Shown here: positions 1 to 4,848 of the stretch, one piece after another
How the letters are laid out: every line of letters begins with the position of its first letter
How positions within the stretch are numbered: position 1 is the stretch's first letter
NCBI RefSeq assembly: GCF_943192935.1
Contig: NZ_CALPCI010000002.1
Span: 1 to 64,000, forward strand
Length of the DNA stretch: 64,000 nucleotides
Source: Limosilactobacillus caecicola
Lineage (GTDB): Bacteria > Bacillota > Bacilli > Lactobacillales > Lactobacillaceae
Direction: 5' to 3'
Notes under the pieces: generated by a model
Databases searched by the model: none
Told to the model about the DNA's origin: nothing
What the model saw: only the letters and a program-made list of their open reading frames with translations
Position numbers and translations under genes: made by a program

Positions 1-2
1 TT

Positions 3-128
3 AATAATATTGGTCTACAATTAGCGCAAACCCAGACACAAATCCAGACCACTAATGAAGCGATTAACGCTTTGGGCCTTCAAATTGCTCAAATGAAACA
101 ATCTCAAACCGAAAACGGAGGTAATTAA
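3..128 (+). CDS. C-terminus of a prophage structural protein (partial)
   Basis: Only the last 41 codons lie in the window, in the frame starting at base 3 and ending with TAA at 126-128. The visible part is rich in Gln, Thr and Asn with heptad-like spacing of Ile/Leu/Ala (IGLQLAQTQTQIQ, INALGLQIAQM), which looks like a short coiled coil. It ends two bases before the start of an XkdX-like gene, so it is probably a tail or baseplate protein from the late operon of the prophage. The exact family cannot be told from this fragment. Confidence 0.6.
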   Translation, partial: NNIGLQLAQTQTQIQTTNEAINALGLQIAQMKQSQTENGGN

Positions 129-130
129 TT

Positions 131-256
131 ATGTATGATTTTTGCAAATTAATGTTTGAATTGCACTGCCCAATTGAAGGATATGTACCTTTAGGAGCAA
201 TTACTGCTGATCAATATAAAGAAATCACCGGTAAGGATTATGTAGCAGCTGCCTAA
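131..256 (+). CDS. XkdX family phage protein
   Basis: A 41-residue ORF with a GGAGG site (117-121) upstream of ATG 131. It matches the small XkdX family found near the end of the tail module in Firmicutes phages: a short N-terminal part, then GAITADQYKEITGKDY near the C-terminus, which is the recognisable family motif. Function is unknown; the family normally sits just upstream of holin and endolysin genes, as here. The call rests on the C-terminal motif and context. Confidence 0.75.
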   Translation: MYDFCKLMFELHCPIEGYVPLGAITADQYKEITGKDYVAAA

Positions 257-300
257 TATACTAAACACTCGCCTATGAAATACACAGTACATTATGTTAA

Positions 301-327
301 AGCTCGGTTCACTACCGGGCTTTTTCT
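301..327 (+). terminator. Terminator of the prophage late structural operon
   Basis: The arms AGCTCGGT and ACCGGGCT form an 8-bp stem with one G-U pair, followed by TTTTTCT. It follows the XkdX-like gene. Confidence 0.7.
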
Positions 328-355
328 AATGGGCGGGTGATATAGGGGTAATTCT

Positions 356-454
356 ATGAAAAACAAAATTTACTGGTTTTTTCAGTTATATGGGATTTGG
401 ATAATAGGATATTCCATTTTGATTTTAACTGCCGTTTTCAATTTTATCCGTTAG
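356..454 (+). CDS. 32-residue single-membrane-span peptide, prophage
   Basis: A short ORF of 32 codons plus stop, preceded by AGGGG eight bases before ATG. The product starts MKNKIYWFF, is hydrophobic throughout (GIWIIGYSILILTAVF) and ends in a basic NFIR tail, so it should form one membrane helix. It lies between the terminator at 301-327 and the small-RNA region at 504-604. It is not recognised as a known family. It could be an accessory lysis peptide, a superinfection peptide or another small toxin. Its reality as a gene rests on the ribosome site and the clean helix. Confidence 0.45.
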   Translation: MKNKIYWFFQLYGIWIIGYSILILTAVFNFIR

Positions 455-479
455 TGTATACTTAATACAAAAAAAGGCA

Positions 480-530
480 GATACCAAATGGTATCCACCA
501 AATAAAAAAGAGCGCCTATTAAGCGCCCCA
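480..530 (-). terminator. Tandem terminators of orphan sRNA A
   Basis: On the minus strand a GCGCTT-AAT-AGGCGC hairpin is followed by CTTTTTTA (504-530), then a second palindrome GATACCATTTGGTATC (480-495) followed by a T-run. The same pair of hairpins closes the RNA at 3291-3381 on the plus strand. Confidence 0.75.
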
Positions 531-604
531 GCCGGTTCGGTAAATGAGGAGCTACCTCAAAACCGTTTTGCGCACCGGTGTAATTTCCTGATACATGTAT
601 TATA
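504..604 (-). ncRNA. Orphan antitoxin-like small RNA A
   Basis: On the minus strand a consensus -10 TATAAT lies at 604-599, preceded by TG, and transcription would run about 90 nt to the terminator at 504-530. The RNA is clearly homologous to the plus-strand RNA at 3291-3381: shared CCGGTGCGCAAAA, GGTTTT, TAGCT and CCGAACCGG blocks and the same terminator. Unlike that RNA it has no toxin gene of its own next to its promoter. Bases 566-550 read ACGGTTTTGAGGTAGCT, which pairs with the toxin-2 mRNA leader (plus-strand copy at 3221-3236) except for one bulged base. It may silence toxin 2 in trans. Confidence 0.55.
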
Positions 605-610
605 ACATAC

Positions 611-695
611 AAAAAAGGTGAGTACCCCAAGGCACCCACCTAAGCCGACTTGTAAGCTAGAGAGCACTTACGCACACGGCCTAATCCTTATTGCA
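611..695 (-). ncRNA. Antitoxin RNA of type I TA module 1
   Basis: The promoter on the minus strand is TTGTAT (729-724), 16-bp spacer, TATAAT (707-702), placing the 5' end near 695. The RNA runs about 85 nt to a strong hairpin GGTGGGTGCC/GGTACTCACC with six Ts (640-611). Its first bases, 693-679, read CAATAAGGATTAGGC and are complementary over 15 nt (one G-U pair) to the toxin mRNA at 805-819, inside codons 5-9 of the peptide. Shorter shared words (GACTTGT, CTAGAGA) repeat in the toxin leader. This is the expected layout of a divergent type I antitoxin. It is inferred from sequence only. Confidence 0.6.
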
Positions 696-701
696 GTAAC
701 T

Positions 702-730
702 ATTATATCATAAAAAGAATATGATACAAT
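702..730. promoter_or_regulatory. Overlapping divergent promoters, TA module 1
   Basis: Plus strand: ATTATA (702-707), 17-bp spacer, TACAAT (725-730) for the toxin. Minus strand: TTGTAT (729-724), 16-bp spacer, TATAAT (707-702) for the antitoxin RNA. The -10 of each promoter is the -35 of the other, so RNA polymerase can occupy only one at a time. The antitoxin promoter is closer to consensus. Confidence 0.6.
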
Positions 731-791
731 AGTTAGGCACACTTGAGCAGGCCTAGAGAACCTGACTTGTGCTGAAGGGAGGTAACTCCTG

Positions 792-881
792 ATGTGGCAT
801 ATTTGCCTAGTCCTTATTGTTGTGCCTAATAAGCACGTAAAACAATTAATTAAATGGATCTTCAAAAACTGGTTTAACTAG
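792..881 (+). CDS. Type I toxin-like hydrophobic peptide 1 (Fst-like)
   Basis: A 29-residue peptide, ATG 792 to TAG 879-881, too short for routine gene calling. It has a hydrophobic N-terminal half with a central proline and a basic, tryptophan-bearing C-terminal half: LIVVPNKHVKQLIKW then IFKNWFN. This resembles the Fst/Ldr type of small membrane toxins (hydrophobic stretch, conserved Pro, C-terminal W and charges). The ribosome site GGAGGTAACTCC (778-789) is a perfect inverted repeat, so it can hide itself in a hairpin, a known feature of type I toxin mRNAs. A homologue with the same LIV-P-KH-K-LIKW pattern lies on the minus strand at 3119-3199. Toxicity is not shown. Confidence 0.6.
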   Translation: MWHICLVLIVVPNKHVKQLIKWIFKNWFN

Positions 882-898
882 TTAGCGAAGACAGTTTG

Positions 899-934
899 GC
901 GCCTAATCGCTTGGATGCGAGCAGGCGCTTTTAT
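899..934 (+). terminator. Terminator of toxin 1 mRNA
   Basis: The outer stem is GCGCCT (899-904) with AGGCGC (923-928) and the inner stem is TCGC/GCGA, followed by TTTTATT. Confidence 0.75.
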
Positions 935-959
935 TATACACGAAAGTTGGTGATTATGG

Positions 960-1340
960 GTGGAAGATAATTTAAAGCATAATTATTTTTGGTTCGTTAA
1001 AGCACTGGAGACGTACGGTTTAGGAATTTTCTTCATTATTAACCGCAGTACGGGAATTTTTTTACCACCGGGTAATATCTTAGACACTTTAGATGACCCA
1101 CCGTTTATTTTTACGTTGGCAGTGGTAGGCACGATTGCGCTAGTTTTTTCGTTATGGGATTTACATCATTTGCCATTTTACAAGCCACTAATGACGGGAA
1201 CATTAACCTTTGTGTGGTTAATGTTTTTTTGTGCCTTTGGATTTGAAGATTGGACAACAGGTAAACTATCGTTTCAAAGCATGTATGCGTTTTTTGTCTT
1301 GTTTTCTATTATTGGACAGTTACTGATTAAGAAAGGGTGA
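960..1340 (+). CDS. Prophage membrane protein of the lysis module
   Basis: A 126-residue protein with a GTG start at 960; an in-frame stop (TGA 951-953) closes the frame upstream and the ribosome site is weak. It has about four hydrophobic stretches: LGIFFIINRSTGIFL, FIFTLAVVGTIALVF, GTLTFVWLMFFCAF and MYAFFVLFSIIGQLL, with a basic end (IKKG). Its stop overlaps the next small gene (TGATG), so they are translationally coupled. Proteins of this kind sit just before holins in lactobacillus phages, but the family has no function I can name. It could act as an accessory holin or an anti-holin. Confidence 0.7.
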   Translation: MEDNLKHNYFWFVKALETYGLGIFFIINRSTGIFLPPGNILDTLDDPPFIFTLAVVGTIALVFSLWDLHHLPFYKPLMTGTLTFVWLMFFCAFGFEDWTTGKLSFQSMYAFFVLFSIIGQLLIKKG

Positions 1341-1504
1341 TGGCAATGCATGATGATGTTCTGGTGGCGCTGATCAGTACCATTGGATCCATAATCGTTG
1401 CTTACATCACCACTCAACAGCGCAATAAACCGACTGAGAATGATAAGTTGCGAGAAGAAAATAAAAAATTAAAGGAGAAGATAAAACATGAAAATCATCA
1501 CTGA
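1340..1504 (+). CDS. Small phage protein: one membrane helix plus coiled coil
   Basis: A 54-residue ORF whose ATG (1340) overlaps the TGA of the previous gene and whose 3' end overlaps the holin start at 1488 by 17 bases. It has a hydrophobic segment VLVALISTIGSIIVAYIT followed by a highly charged Lys/Glu heptad tail (KLREENKKLKEKI), so it should be a membrane-anchored coiled coil. Layout and tight overlap suggest a holin partner or regulator, the reverse topology of XhlA-type hemolysin proteins. Function unproven. Confidence 0.65.
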   Translation: MAMHDDVLVALISTIGSIIVAYITTQQRNKPTENDKLREENKKLKEKIKHENHH

Positions 1505-1922
1505 TTTTGGAAATTGGTTAATCACAAGCGGGGCGTTAGTCACCGCTTTTATTTTTGCTTGGAAATATGTCAAACCAGTATTGGATGAAAAGAAAAATCA
1601 CGCCGCCACGGAACAGTCTAAAGTAATGTGGACGTTGTTAGAAAACATCGCTGATACGGCGGTTAATTCACTCATTAGTTCACCACTAACTGGTGCGCAA
1701 AAGTTTGACCAAGCCACCAAAAATGTCCAGACGGCGATGCGGTCACAAGGATTGATCATTGATCAAGCCATAGCAGAAACGGCAGTGCAATCAGCTTATG
1801 AAAAGTCCGATCTGACCGGAACTGTTAATAATATTGATCCGGTTAAGGTTGCCATCAAAGAAGCACCGAACCGCTCTAATAAATTGTTGCTGCAAGGTCA
1901 AGAAGAAAAAGCAAAGGGGTAA
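1488..1922 (+). CDS. Phage holin, LLH family
   Basis: A 144-residue protein with one N-terminal membrane segment (LITSGALVTAFIFAWKYV, residues about 11-28) followed by a long soluble, Ala/Gln/Lys-rich part. That is the pattern of the LLH holin family of lactobacillus phages. AAGGAG lies 12 bases upstream of ATG 1488. It sits directly before the endolysin. The usual role is to form lesions in the cytoplasmic membrane that trigger lysis. The call rests on architecture and context. Confidence 0.75.
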   Translation: MKIITDFGNWLITSGALVTAFIFAWKYVKPVLDEKKNHAATEQSKVMWTLLENIADTAVNSLISSPLTGAQKFDQATKNVQTAMRSQGLIIDQAIAETAVQSAYEKSDLTGTVNNIDPVKVAIKEAPNRSNKLLLQGQEEKAKG

Positions 1923-1928
1923 TATGCT

Positions 1929-2855
1929 ATGACAATGTACACAGTTGATGTTTATTCAGGTTCTAGTGACGACATTATTCGCGACCCGCACGCTGAAGGG
2001 GTGATTGTTAAAGCAACGCAGGGCATGACCTACGTTAATCCAAAGTGTAATCATCAATGGGATTTAGCTGGCTCGTTAGGTAAGAAACGTGGTTTATATC
2101 ATTACGCTGGCGGTGGCAATCCAGTGAGTGAAGCCCAATTCTTCATTAATAATATTAAGAACTACGTTGGTCAGGGTATTCTGATCCTAGATTGGGAAGC
2201 CTACCAAAACTCAGCGTGGGGCAATGCTAACTGGGCCCGCCAATTCGTAGATGAAGTTCATCGCTTAACTAACGTTTGGCCAATTATTTATGTACAGGAA
2301 TCTGTATTATGGCAAGTCGCTAATTGTGCTAATGATTGTGGTGTTTGGGTTGCTAAGTATGCTTCAATGACGTGGTACTCTTGGACGCTGCCACAAATGA
2401 ATGTATCTGCTGGAGCGTTTAAAGTGCTGACTGGTTGGCAATATACTGGTGGCGACATGGACCGGTCAATCTGGTACTTAGACGAAGCTGGTTGGGATCG
2501 GTTAGCTAACCCCAACGGTACAAAGGCAAAAATTAAAGTGCCAGCTCCAGCTACGCAACCAGCACCTAAACCACAAGGTGAAGCAGCTTGGACGGATAGT
2601 ATTGGCGACACTTGGCATTCTGAAAGTGGAACCTTTACTTCCAATACAGCGATTAATCTGCGGTGGGGTGCTAAAACCAACTCCAGTGTCATCGGAACCT
2701 TGCCGGCTGGTTCAGTGGTTCGTTATGACGCTTGGTCGCTTCATAACGGTTTCGTTTGGGTTCGCCAACCACGGGCGAATGGTCAATACGGCTACTTAGC
2801 AACTGGAGAAGCAAGTAATGGTAAACGCACATCTTATTGGGGAGCATTTAAATAA
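1929..2855 (+). CDS. Prophage endolysin: GH25 muramidase with SH3 cell-wall domain
   Basis: A 308-residue endolysin. Residues 1-195 are a glycoside hydrolase 25 (Lyc) domain that cuts the MurNAc-GlcNAc glycan backbone: D7 in YTVDVYSG, and the acidic pair D88/E90 in LILDWEAY, are the expected catalytic positions. A Pro/Ala linker (VPAPATQPAPKPQ, 204-216) leads to a bacterial SH3-type wall-binding domain (about 219-300). No signal peptide is seen, so export depends on the upstream holin. ATG 1929 is preceded by AGGGG eight bases away. It is the last gene of the lysis cassette and is followed by a terminator. Confidence 0.93.
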   Translation: MTMYTVDVYSGSSDDIIRDPHAEGVIVKATQGMTYVNPKCNHQWDLAGSLGKKRGLYHYAGGGNPVSEAQFFINNIKNYVGQGILILDWEAYQNSAWGNANWARQFVDEVHRLTNVWPIIYVQESVLWQVANCANDCGVWVAKYASMTWYSWTLPQMNVSAGAFKVLTGWQYTGGDMDRSIWYLDEAGWDRLANPNGTKAKIKVPAPATQPAPKPQGEAAWTDSIGDTWHSESGTFTSNTAINLRWGAKTNSSVIGTLPAGSVVRYDAWSLHNGFVWVRQPRANGQYGYLATGEASNGKRTSYWGAFK

Positions 2856-2863
2856 ACAAATTC

Positions 2864-2908
2864 AGCCCTAGTGGTCACTTCAGAAATAGTGACTACTGGG
2901 GCTTTTTG
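2864..2908 (+). terminator. Terminator of the lysis cassette
   Basis: Imperfect stem AGCCCTAGTGGTCAC / GTGACTACTGGGGCT followed by TTTTTGTTG. Confidence 0.8.
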
Positions 2909-3010
2909 TTGTATTGAATAACAACGTCTTGAAGCGTTCTTTCTAATATGTTATTAGTTGGTCACATGAAACAGTTGACCAAATATCAAACCTATAATGA
3001 GGTGTAGAAA

Positions 3011-3079
3011 GTGTCCGAAGGAAACGTTGAAGTTATTAACCATTTCGGTTATGTCGAAATTGGTGACGCTAAACTATAG
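3011..3079 (+). CDS. Possible 22-residue peptide, function unknown
   Basis: GTG 3011 to TAG 3077-3079, with GAGGTG about seven bases upstream. The predicted peptide (starting VSEGNVEVINHFGYVEIG) is soluble and slightly acidic and matches nothing I know. It lies between the endolysin terminator and the convergent toxin-2 terminator. An inverted repeat TTGGTCA/TGACCAA stands upstream at 2957-2982. It may well be a chance ORF. Confidence 0.25.
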   Translation: MSEGNVEVINHFGYVEIGDAKL

Positions 3080-3084
3080 TAATT

Positions 3085-3113
3085 AAAAAGGCGCTCGCCG
3101 AAGCTTGCGCCAA
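3085..3113 (-). terminator. Terminator of toxin 2 mRNA
   Basis: On the minus strand GGCGC and GCGCC pair around AAGCTTCGGCGA, followed by TTTTTAATT. Confidence 0.7.
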
Positions 3114-3118
3114 GGGTG

Positions 3119-3199
3119 CTACTTGAGCAACCACTTAATTAGATGTTTTATGTGCTTGCTAGGCACAATAAGGATAATGATGCACAAAGGCCAATGCAA
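3119..3199 (-). CDS. Type I toxin-like hydrophobic peptide 2 (Fst-like)
   Basis: A 26-residue peptide on the minus strand with a TTG start (3199-3197) eight bases after the self-complementary ribosome site GGAGGTGACTCC, the same spacing and palindrome as in toxin 1. The product is hydrophobic, then proline, then basic with Trp: IIILIVPSKHIKHLIKW followed by LLK. It aligns without gaps to toxin 1 across LIVVPNKHVKQLIKW. The gene faces the lysis cassette and ends at the hairpin at 3113-3085. The promoter is ATTATA/TACAAT (3284-3256, minus strand). Fst-like membrane toxin is the best guess. Confidence 0.58.
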   Translation of the reverse strand: MHWPLCIIILIVPSKHIKHLIKWLLK

Positions 3200-3255
3200 C
3201 GGAGTCACCTCCTGACTTGCACGGTTTTGGGTAGCTGGCCCAGTGTGCAGTAAAT

Positions 3256-3284
3256 ATTGTATCATAAAATATATATGTTATAAT
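3256..3284. promoter_or_regulatory. Overlapping divergent promoters, TA module 2
   Basis: Plus strand: TTGTAT (3257-3262), 16-bp spacer, TATAAT (3279-3284) for the antitoxin RNA. Minus strand: ATTATA (3284-3279), 17-bp spacer, TACAAT (3261-3256) for toxin 2. The hexamers overlap exactly as in module 1. Confidence 0.6.
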
Positions 3285-3290
3285 ACTGAC

Positions 3291-3382
3291 ATAAGGATAT
3301 GATGCCGGTGTGCAAAATGGGTTTTAAGTTAGCTACTTGTTACCCGAACCGGTTGGGGCGCTTAATAGGCGCTCTTTTTTTA
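3291..3382 (+). ncRNA. Antitoxin RNA of type I TA module 2
   Basis: A predicted 90-nt RNA starting near 3291. Its first 14 bases, ATAAGGATATGATG, repeat a word inside the toxin-2 gene (plus strand 3168-3182, ATAAGGATAATGATG) with a one-base gap, so the RNA is antisense to toxin-2 codons 6-11. A second block (GGTTTT...TTAGCT, 3320-3333) is a diverged repeat of 3223-3236 in the toxin leader. It ends at the hairpin 3357-3382 (GGGGCGCTTAATAGGCGCTC, then Ts). Orphan RNA A at 504-604 is its homologue. Confidence 0.6.
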
Positions 3383-3385
3383 TTT

Positions 3386-3413
3386 GGTGGATACCATTTG
3401 GTATCCGCCTTTT
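3386..3413 (+). terminator. Second terminator after antitoxin RNA 2
   Basis: Ten-base-pair stem GGTGGATACC/GGTATCCGCC with an ATTT loop and a TTTT tail, in tandem with the hairpin at 3357-3382. Confidence 0.7.
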
Positions 3414-3499
3414 GTTTCCAGAAGCTCGGTCATTTATGTTCGAGTAGTTCACATTGTGGGCAACCCATTAGAGTTTGCGGGGAAATTAGACAGCTAAAT

Positions 3500-3575
3500 T
3501 TGGTCCGCCATTTAGTCCGCCAACTGCAAAATTGATAGTTCTTGATAAATATGAGAATGCCTATTTATCAAGAAA
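3500..3575. other. Candidate prophage attachment region (attR)
   Basis: Two near-identical words TGGTCCGCC (3501-3509) and TAGTCCGCC (3513-3521) stand 12 bp apart, then a perfect 13-bp inverted repeat TTCTTGATAAATA (3539-3551) and TATTTATCAAGAA (3562-3574) with a 10-bp centre. Helically phased short repeats beside an inverted core fit the arm and core sites of a tyrosine integrase, and prophage genes stop here. The left end is outside the window, so the core cannot be confirmed; the inverted repeat could instead be a terminator. Confidence 0.4.
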
Positions 3576-3576
3576 A

Positions 3577-3697
3577 GCGAGTGGTCATTTTTACATATAA
3601 TAGGTAAAAAAGGCCACTCTTCTCATTTACGAACCATTGATATATTAAGTGCCGCATAATCGTTTGCGTTTTGTCAACGATTATGCGGCATTTTAGT
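3577..3697. terminator. Two hairpins between prophage end and chromosome
   Basis: The 3400-3756 gap holds no gene. Besides the candidate attachment region it has GAGTGGTC...GGCCACTC (about 3577-3624) and a 14-bp perfect stem GCCGCATAATCGTT / AACGATTATGCGGC (3651-3689) followed by ATTTTAG. Both could work as terminators in either direction. Confidence 0.55.
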
Positions 3698-3756
3698 ATC
3701 TTGAAGTACTATAAAATCAAATGTGACACATTGATAATTTATGAATGATATATAGA

Positions 3757-3858
3757 CTATTGCCGATTCTTTTTATTAGAAATAAGGTGCCATACAAAAA
3801 ATACGACTCCGATAATTAAAACTAGCCAAGCCCAAACTTGTAAATCGGCATTAGACAC
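3757..3858 (-). CDS. 33-residue membrane peptide overlapping the preceding ORF
   Basis: GTG (3858-3856) lies inside the last codons of the 89-residue membrane protein, overlapping it by 8 bases in another frame. The peptide is VSNADLQVWAW, then a helix LVLIIGVVFFVWHLI and a basic tail SNKKNRQ. It has no separate ribosome site, so it would be translated by coupling. Alternatively the two ORFs are one protein split by a frameshift. Not a recognised family. Confidence 0.4.
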   Translation of the reverse strand: MSNADLQVWAWLVLIIGVVFFVWHLISNKKNRQ

Positions 3859-4120
3859 CGACGTTAAAGGCACCAAATAACCAAGCAATAATCATCATAA
3901 TTAAGCCAGCGATGTCACCACCCAATTTCACTAATTTACGAGTAGAAATGTATACAATTATGCTTGCAATGTATAACAAGGCTACAAGTAGTCCAGCTGA
4001 TCCACTGTGAGAACCACTCGCTGCAATCGCATTACCGACTCCGGCTAACATTGATTGGAAGAAAATAATTACTCTCAAAACGATCATTAAAATACCAACG
4101 ACTAATTTTGTGACTTTCAC
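3851..4120 (-). CDS. Small hypothetical membrane protein
   Basis: An 89-residue protein with a GTG start (4120-4118), no strong ribosome site, and three hydrophobic segments: LVVGILMIVLRVIIFFQSML, GLLVALLYIASIIVYI and GLIMMIIAWLFGAF. A Ser/Gly/His-rich loop (ASGSHSGSAG) lies between the first two. No family is recognised with confidence. It is the first chromosomal gene after the prophage and points towards it. A small membrane peptide ORF (3757-3858) overlaps its end. Confidence 0.6.
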   Translation of the reverse strand: MKVTKLVVGILMIVLRVIIFFQSMLAGVGNAIAASGSHSGSAGLLVALLYIASIIVYISTRKLVKLGGDIAGLIMMIIAWLFGAFNVGV

Positions 4121-4765
4121 TTGAAAATCATCCCGTATTTCAGCTTTTAGCGACTTCAGTATTTGGTCGTAATGTTGTTAACTAATTTTATTATGGATTG
4201 TTTGATATATCTTGAAAAAATGGTGCAATCGTCGATTAAATAATGGGAATTATGAATTTAAATGACTAGGGAAGTGACTTAATACACAAATTTACCAAGT
4301 CACAAAACGTATGATTAAAATCACATAAAAAAGGATATTAAATTGAATGTGATAAAAGTCCTATACCAATTGACAGTGGATAAATTTTTTTCTATTATAA
4401 AAAACACGGAAAATCTGTCTGACGGTTGTTATGAGCGTCTTTTGTAAATTACGACTGTCAAAAGATTTTTTCATAACTAACTTAAAACCAATTGTTAAAA
4501 AATAAGTAATTGTTCACATATCTCCGAGTCTGATTAAGATTATTGACGTGTCGATCTCCATTATGAAATGCTGATGATTACAATAATCGGCTTTGTTAAA
4601 TGGCTGATAAGTGTGAATCTCATTAATTGAAAAGCGTTCTCATGTGATAATAACCACATAATTAACAAAAAACTTAAAATTGTTTTTTGACTAATGAACA
4701 TTCGATGGCTGTAGAGTTCGTGAGACTTTCTTATTTATACACCAAGAAAATAGACAGTATTTCCT
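4121..4765. other. AT-rich non-coding stretch with a strong promoter
   Basis: About 650 bases without a convincing ORF on either strand. The clearest signal is a consensus promoter on the plus strand, TTGACA (4370-4375), 17-bp spacer, TATTAT (4393-4398). Downstream is a weak hairpin GACG...CGTC followed by TTTTG (about 4421-4446). A short RNA of about 45 nt could be made there, but no known RNA family is recognised. Confidence 0.4.
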
Positions 4766-4806
4766 TTGACAAATTGGTAGATGAATCTTACACTATCGAA
4801 TGATAG
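4766..4806 (+). promoter_or_regulatory. Promoter and palindromic operator candidate of the TetR gene
   Basis: TTGACA (4766-4771), 17-bp spacer, TACACT (4789-4794). The palindrome CTATCGAATGATAG (4793-4806) overlaps the -10 and start point, which is where a self-repressing TetR protein would bind. Confidence 0.6.
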
Positions 4807-4848
4807 AAGGCTATAGATTGAAATAATACAATATGGAGGCTGATTTTT

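Noticed and set aside
451-639. Minus-strand ORF of 62 codons with a PNRLGRLIGALF stretch
   Set aside because: It runs through the terminators and body of small RNA A. The same peptide word appears in the ORF at 3299-3535 only because the terminator hairpin is repeated. It is a translation of RNA structure, not a gene.
668-865. Minus-strand ORF of 65 codons opposite toxin 1
   Set aside because: It is antisense to the toxin gene and its leader, has no ribosome site and crosses both divergent promoters.
3299-3535. Plus-strand ORF of 78 codons
   Set aside because: It covers antitoxin RNA 2, its tandem terminators and the attachment region, with no ribosome site.
3539-3574. CRISPR repeat or insertion-sequence end
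   Set aside because: The inverted repeat is single, with no array of spacers and no transposase gene nearby. No CRISPR array or complete insertion sequence was seen in the window.
4404-4446. tRNA-like or riboswitch fold after the 4370 promoter
   Set aside because: No cloverleaf, T-loop word or known aptamer core was found; only a weak four-base-pair hairpin is visible.
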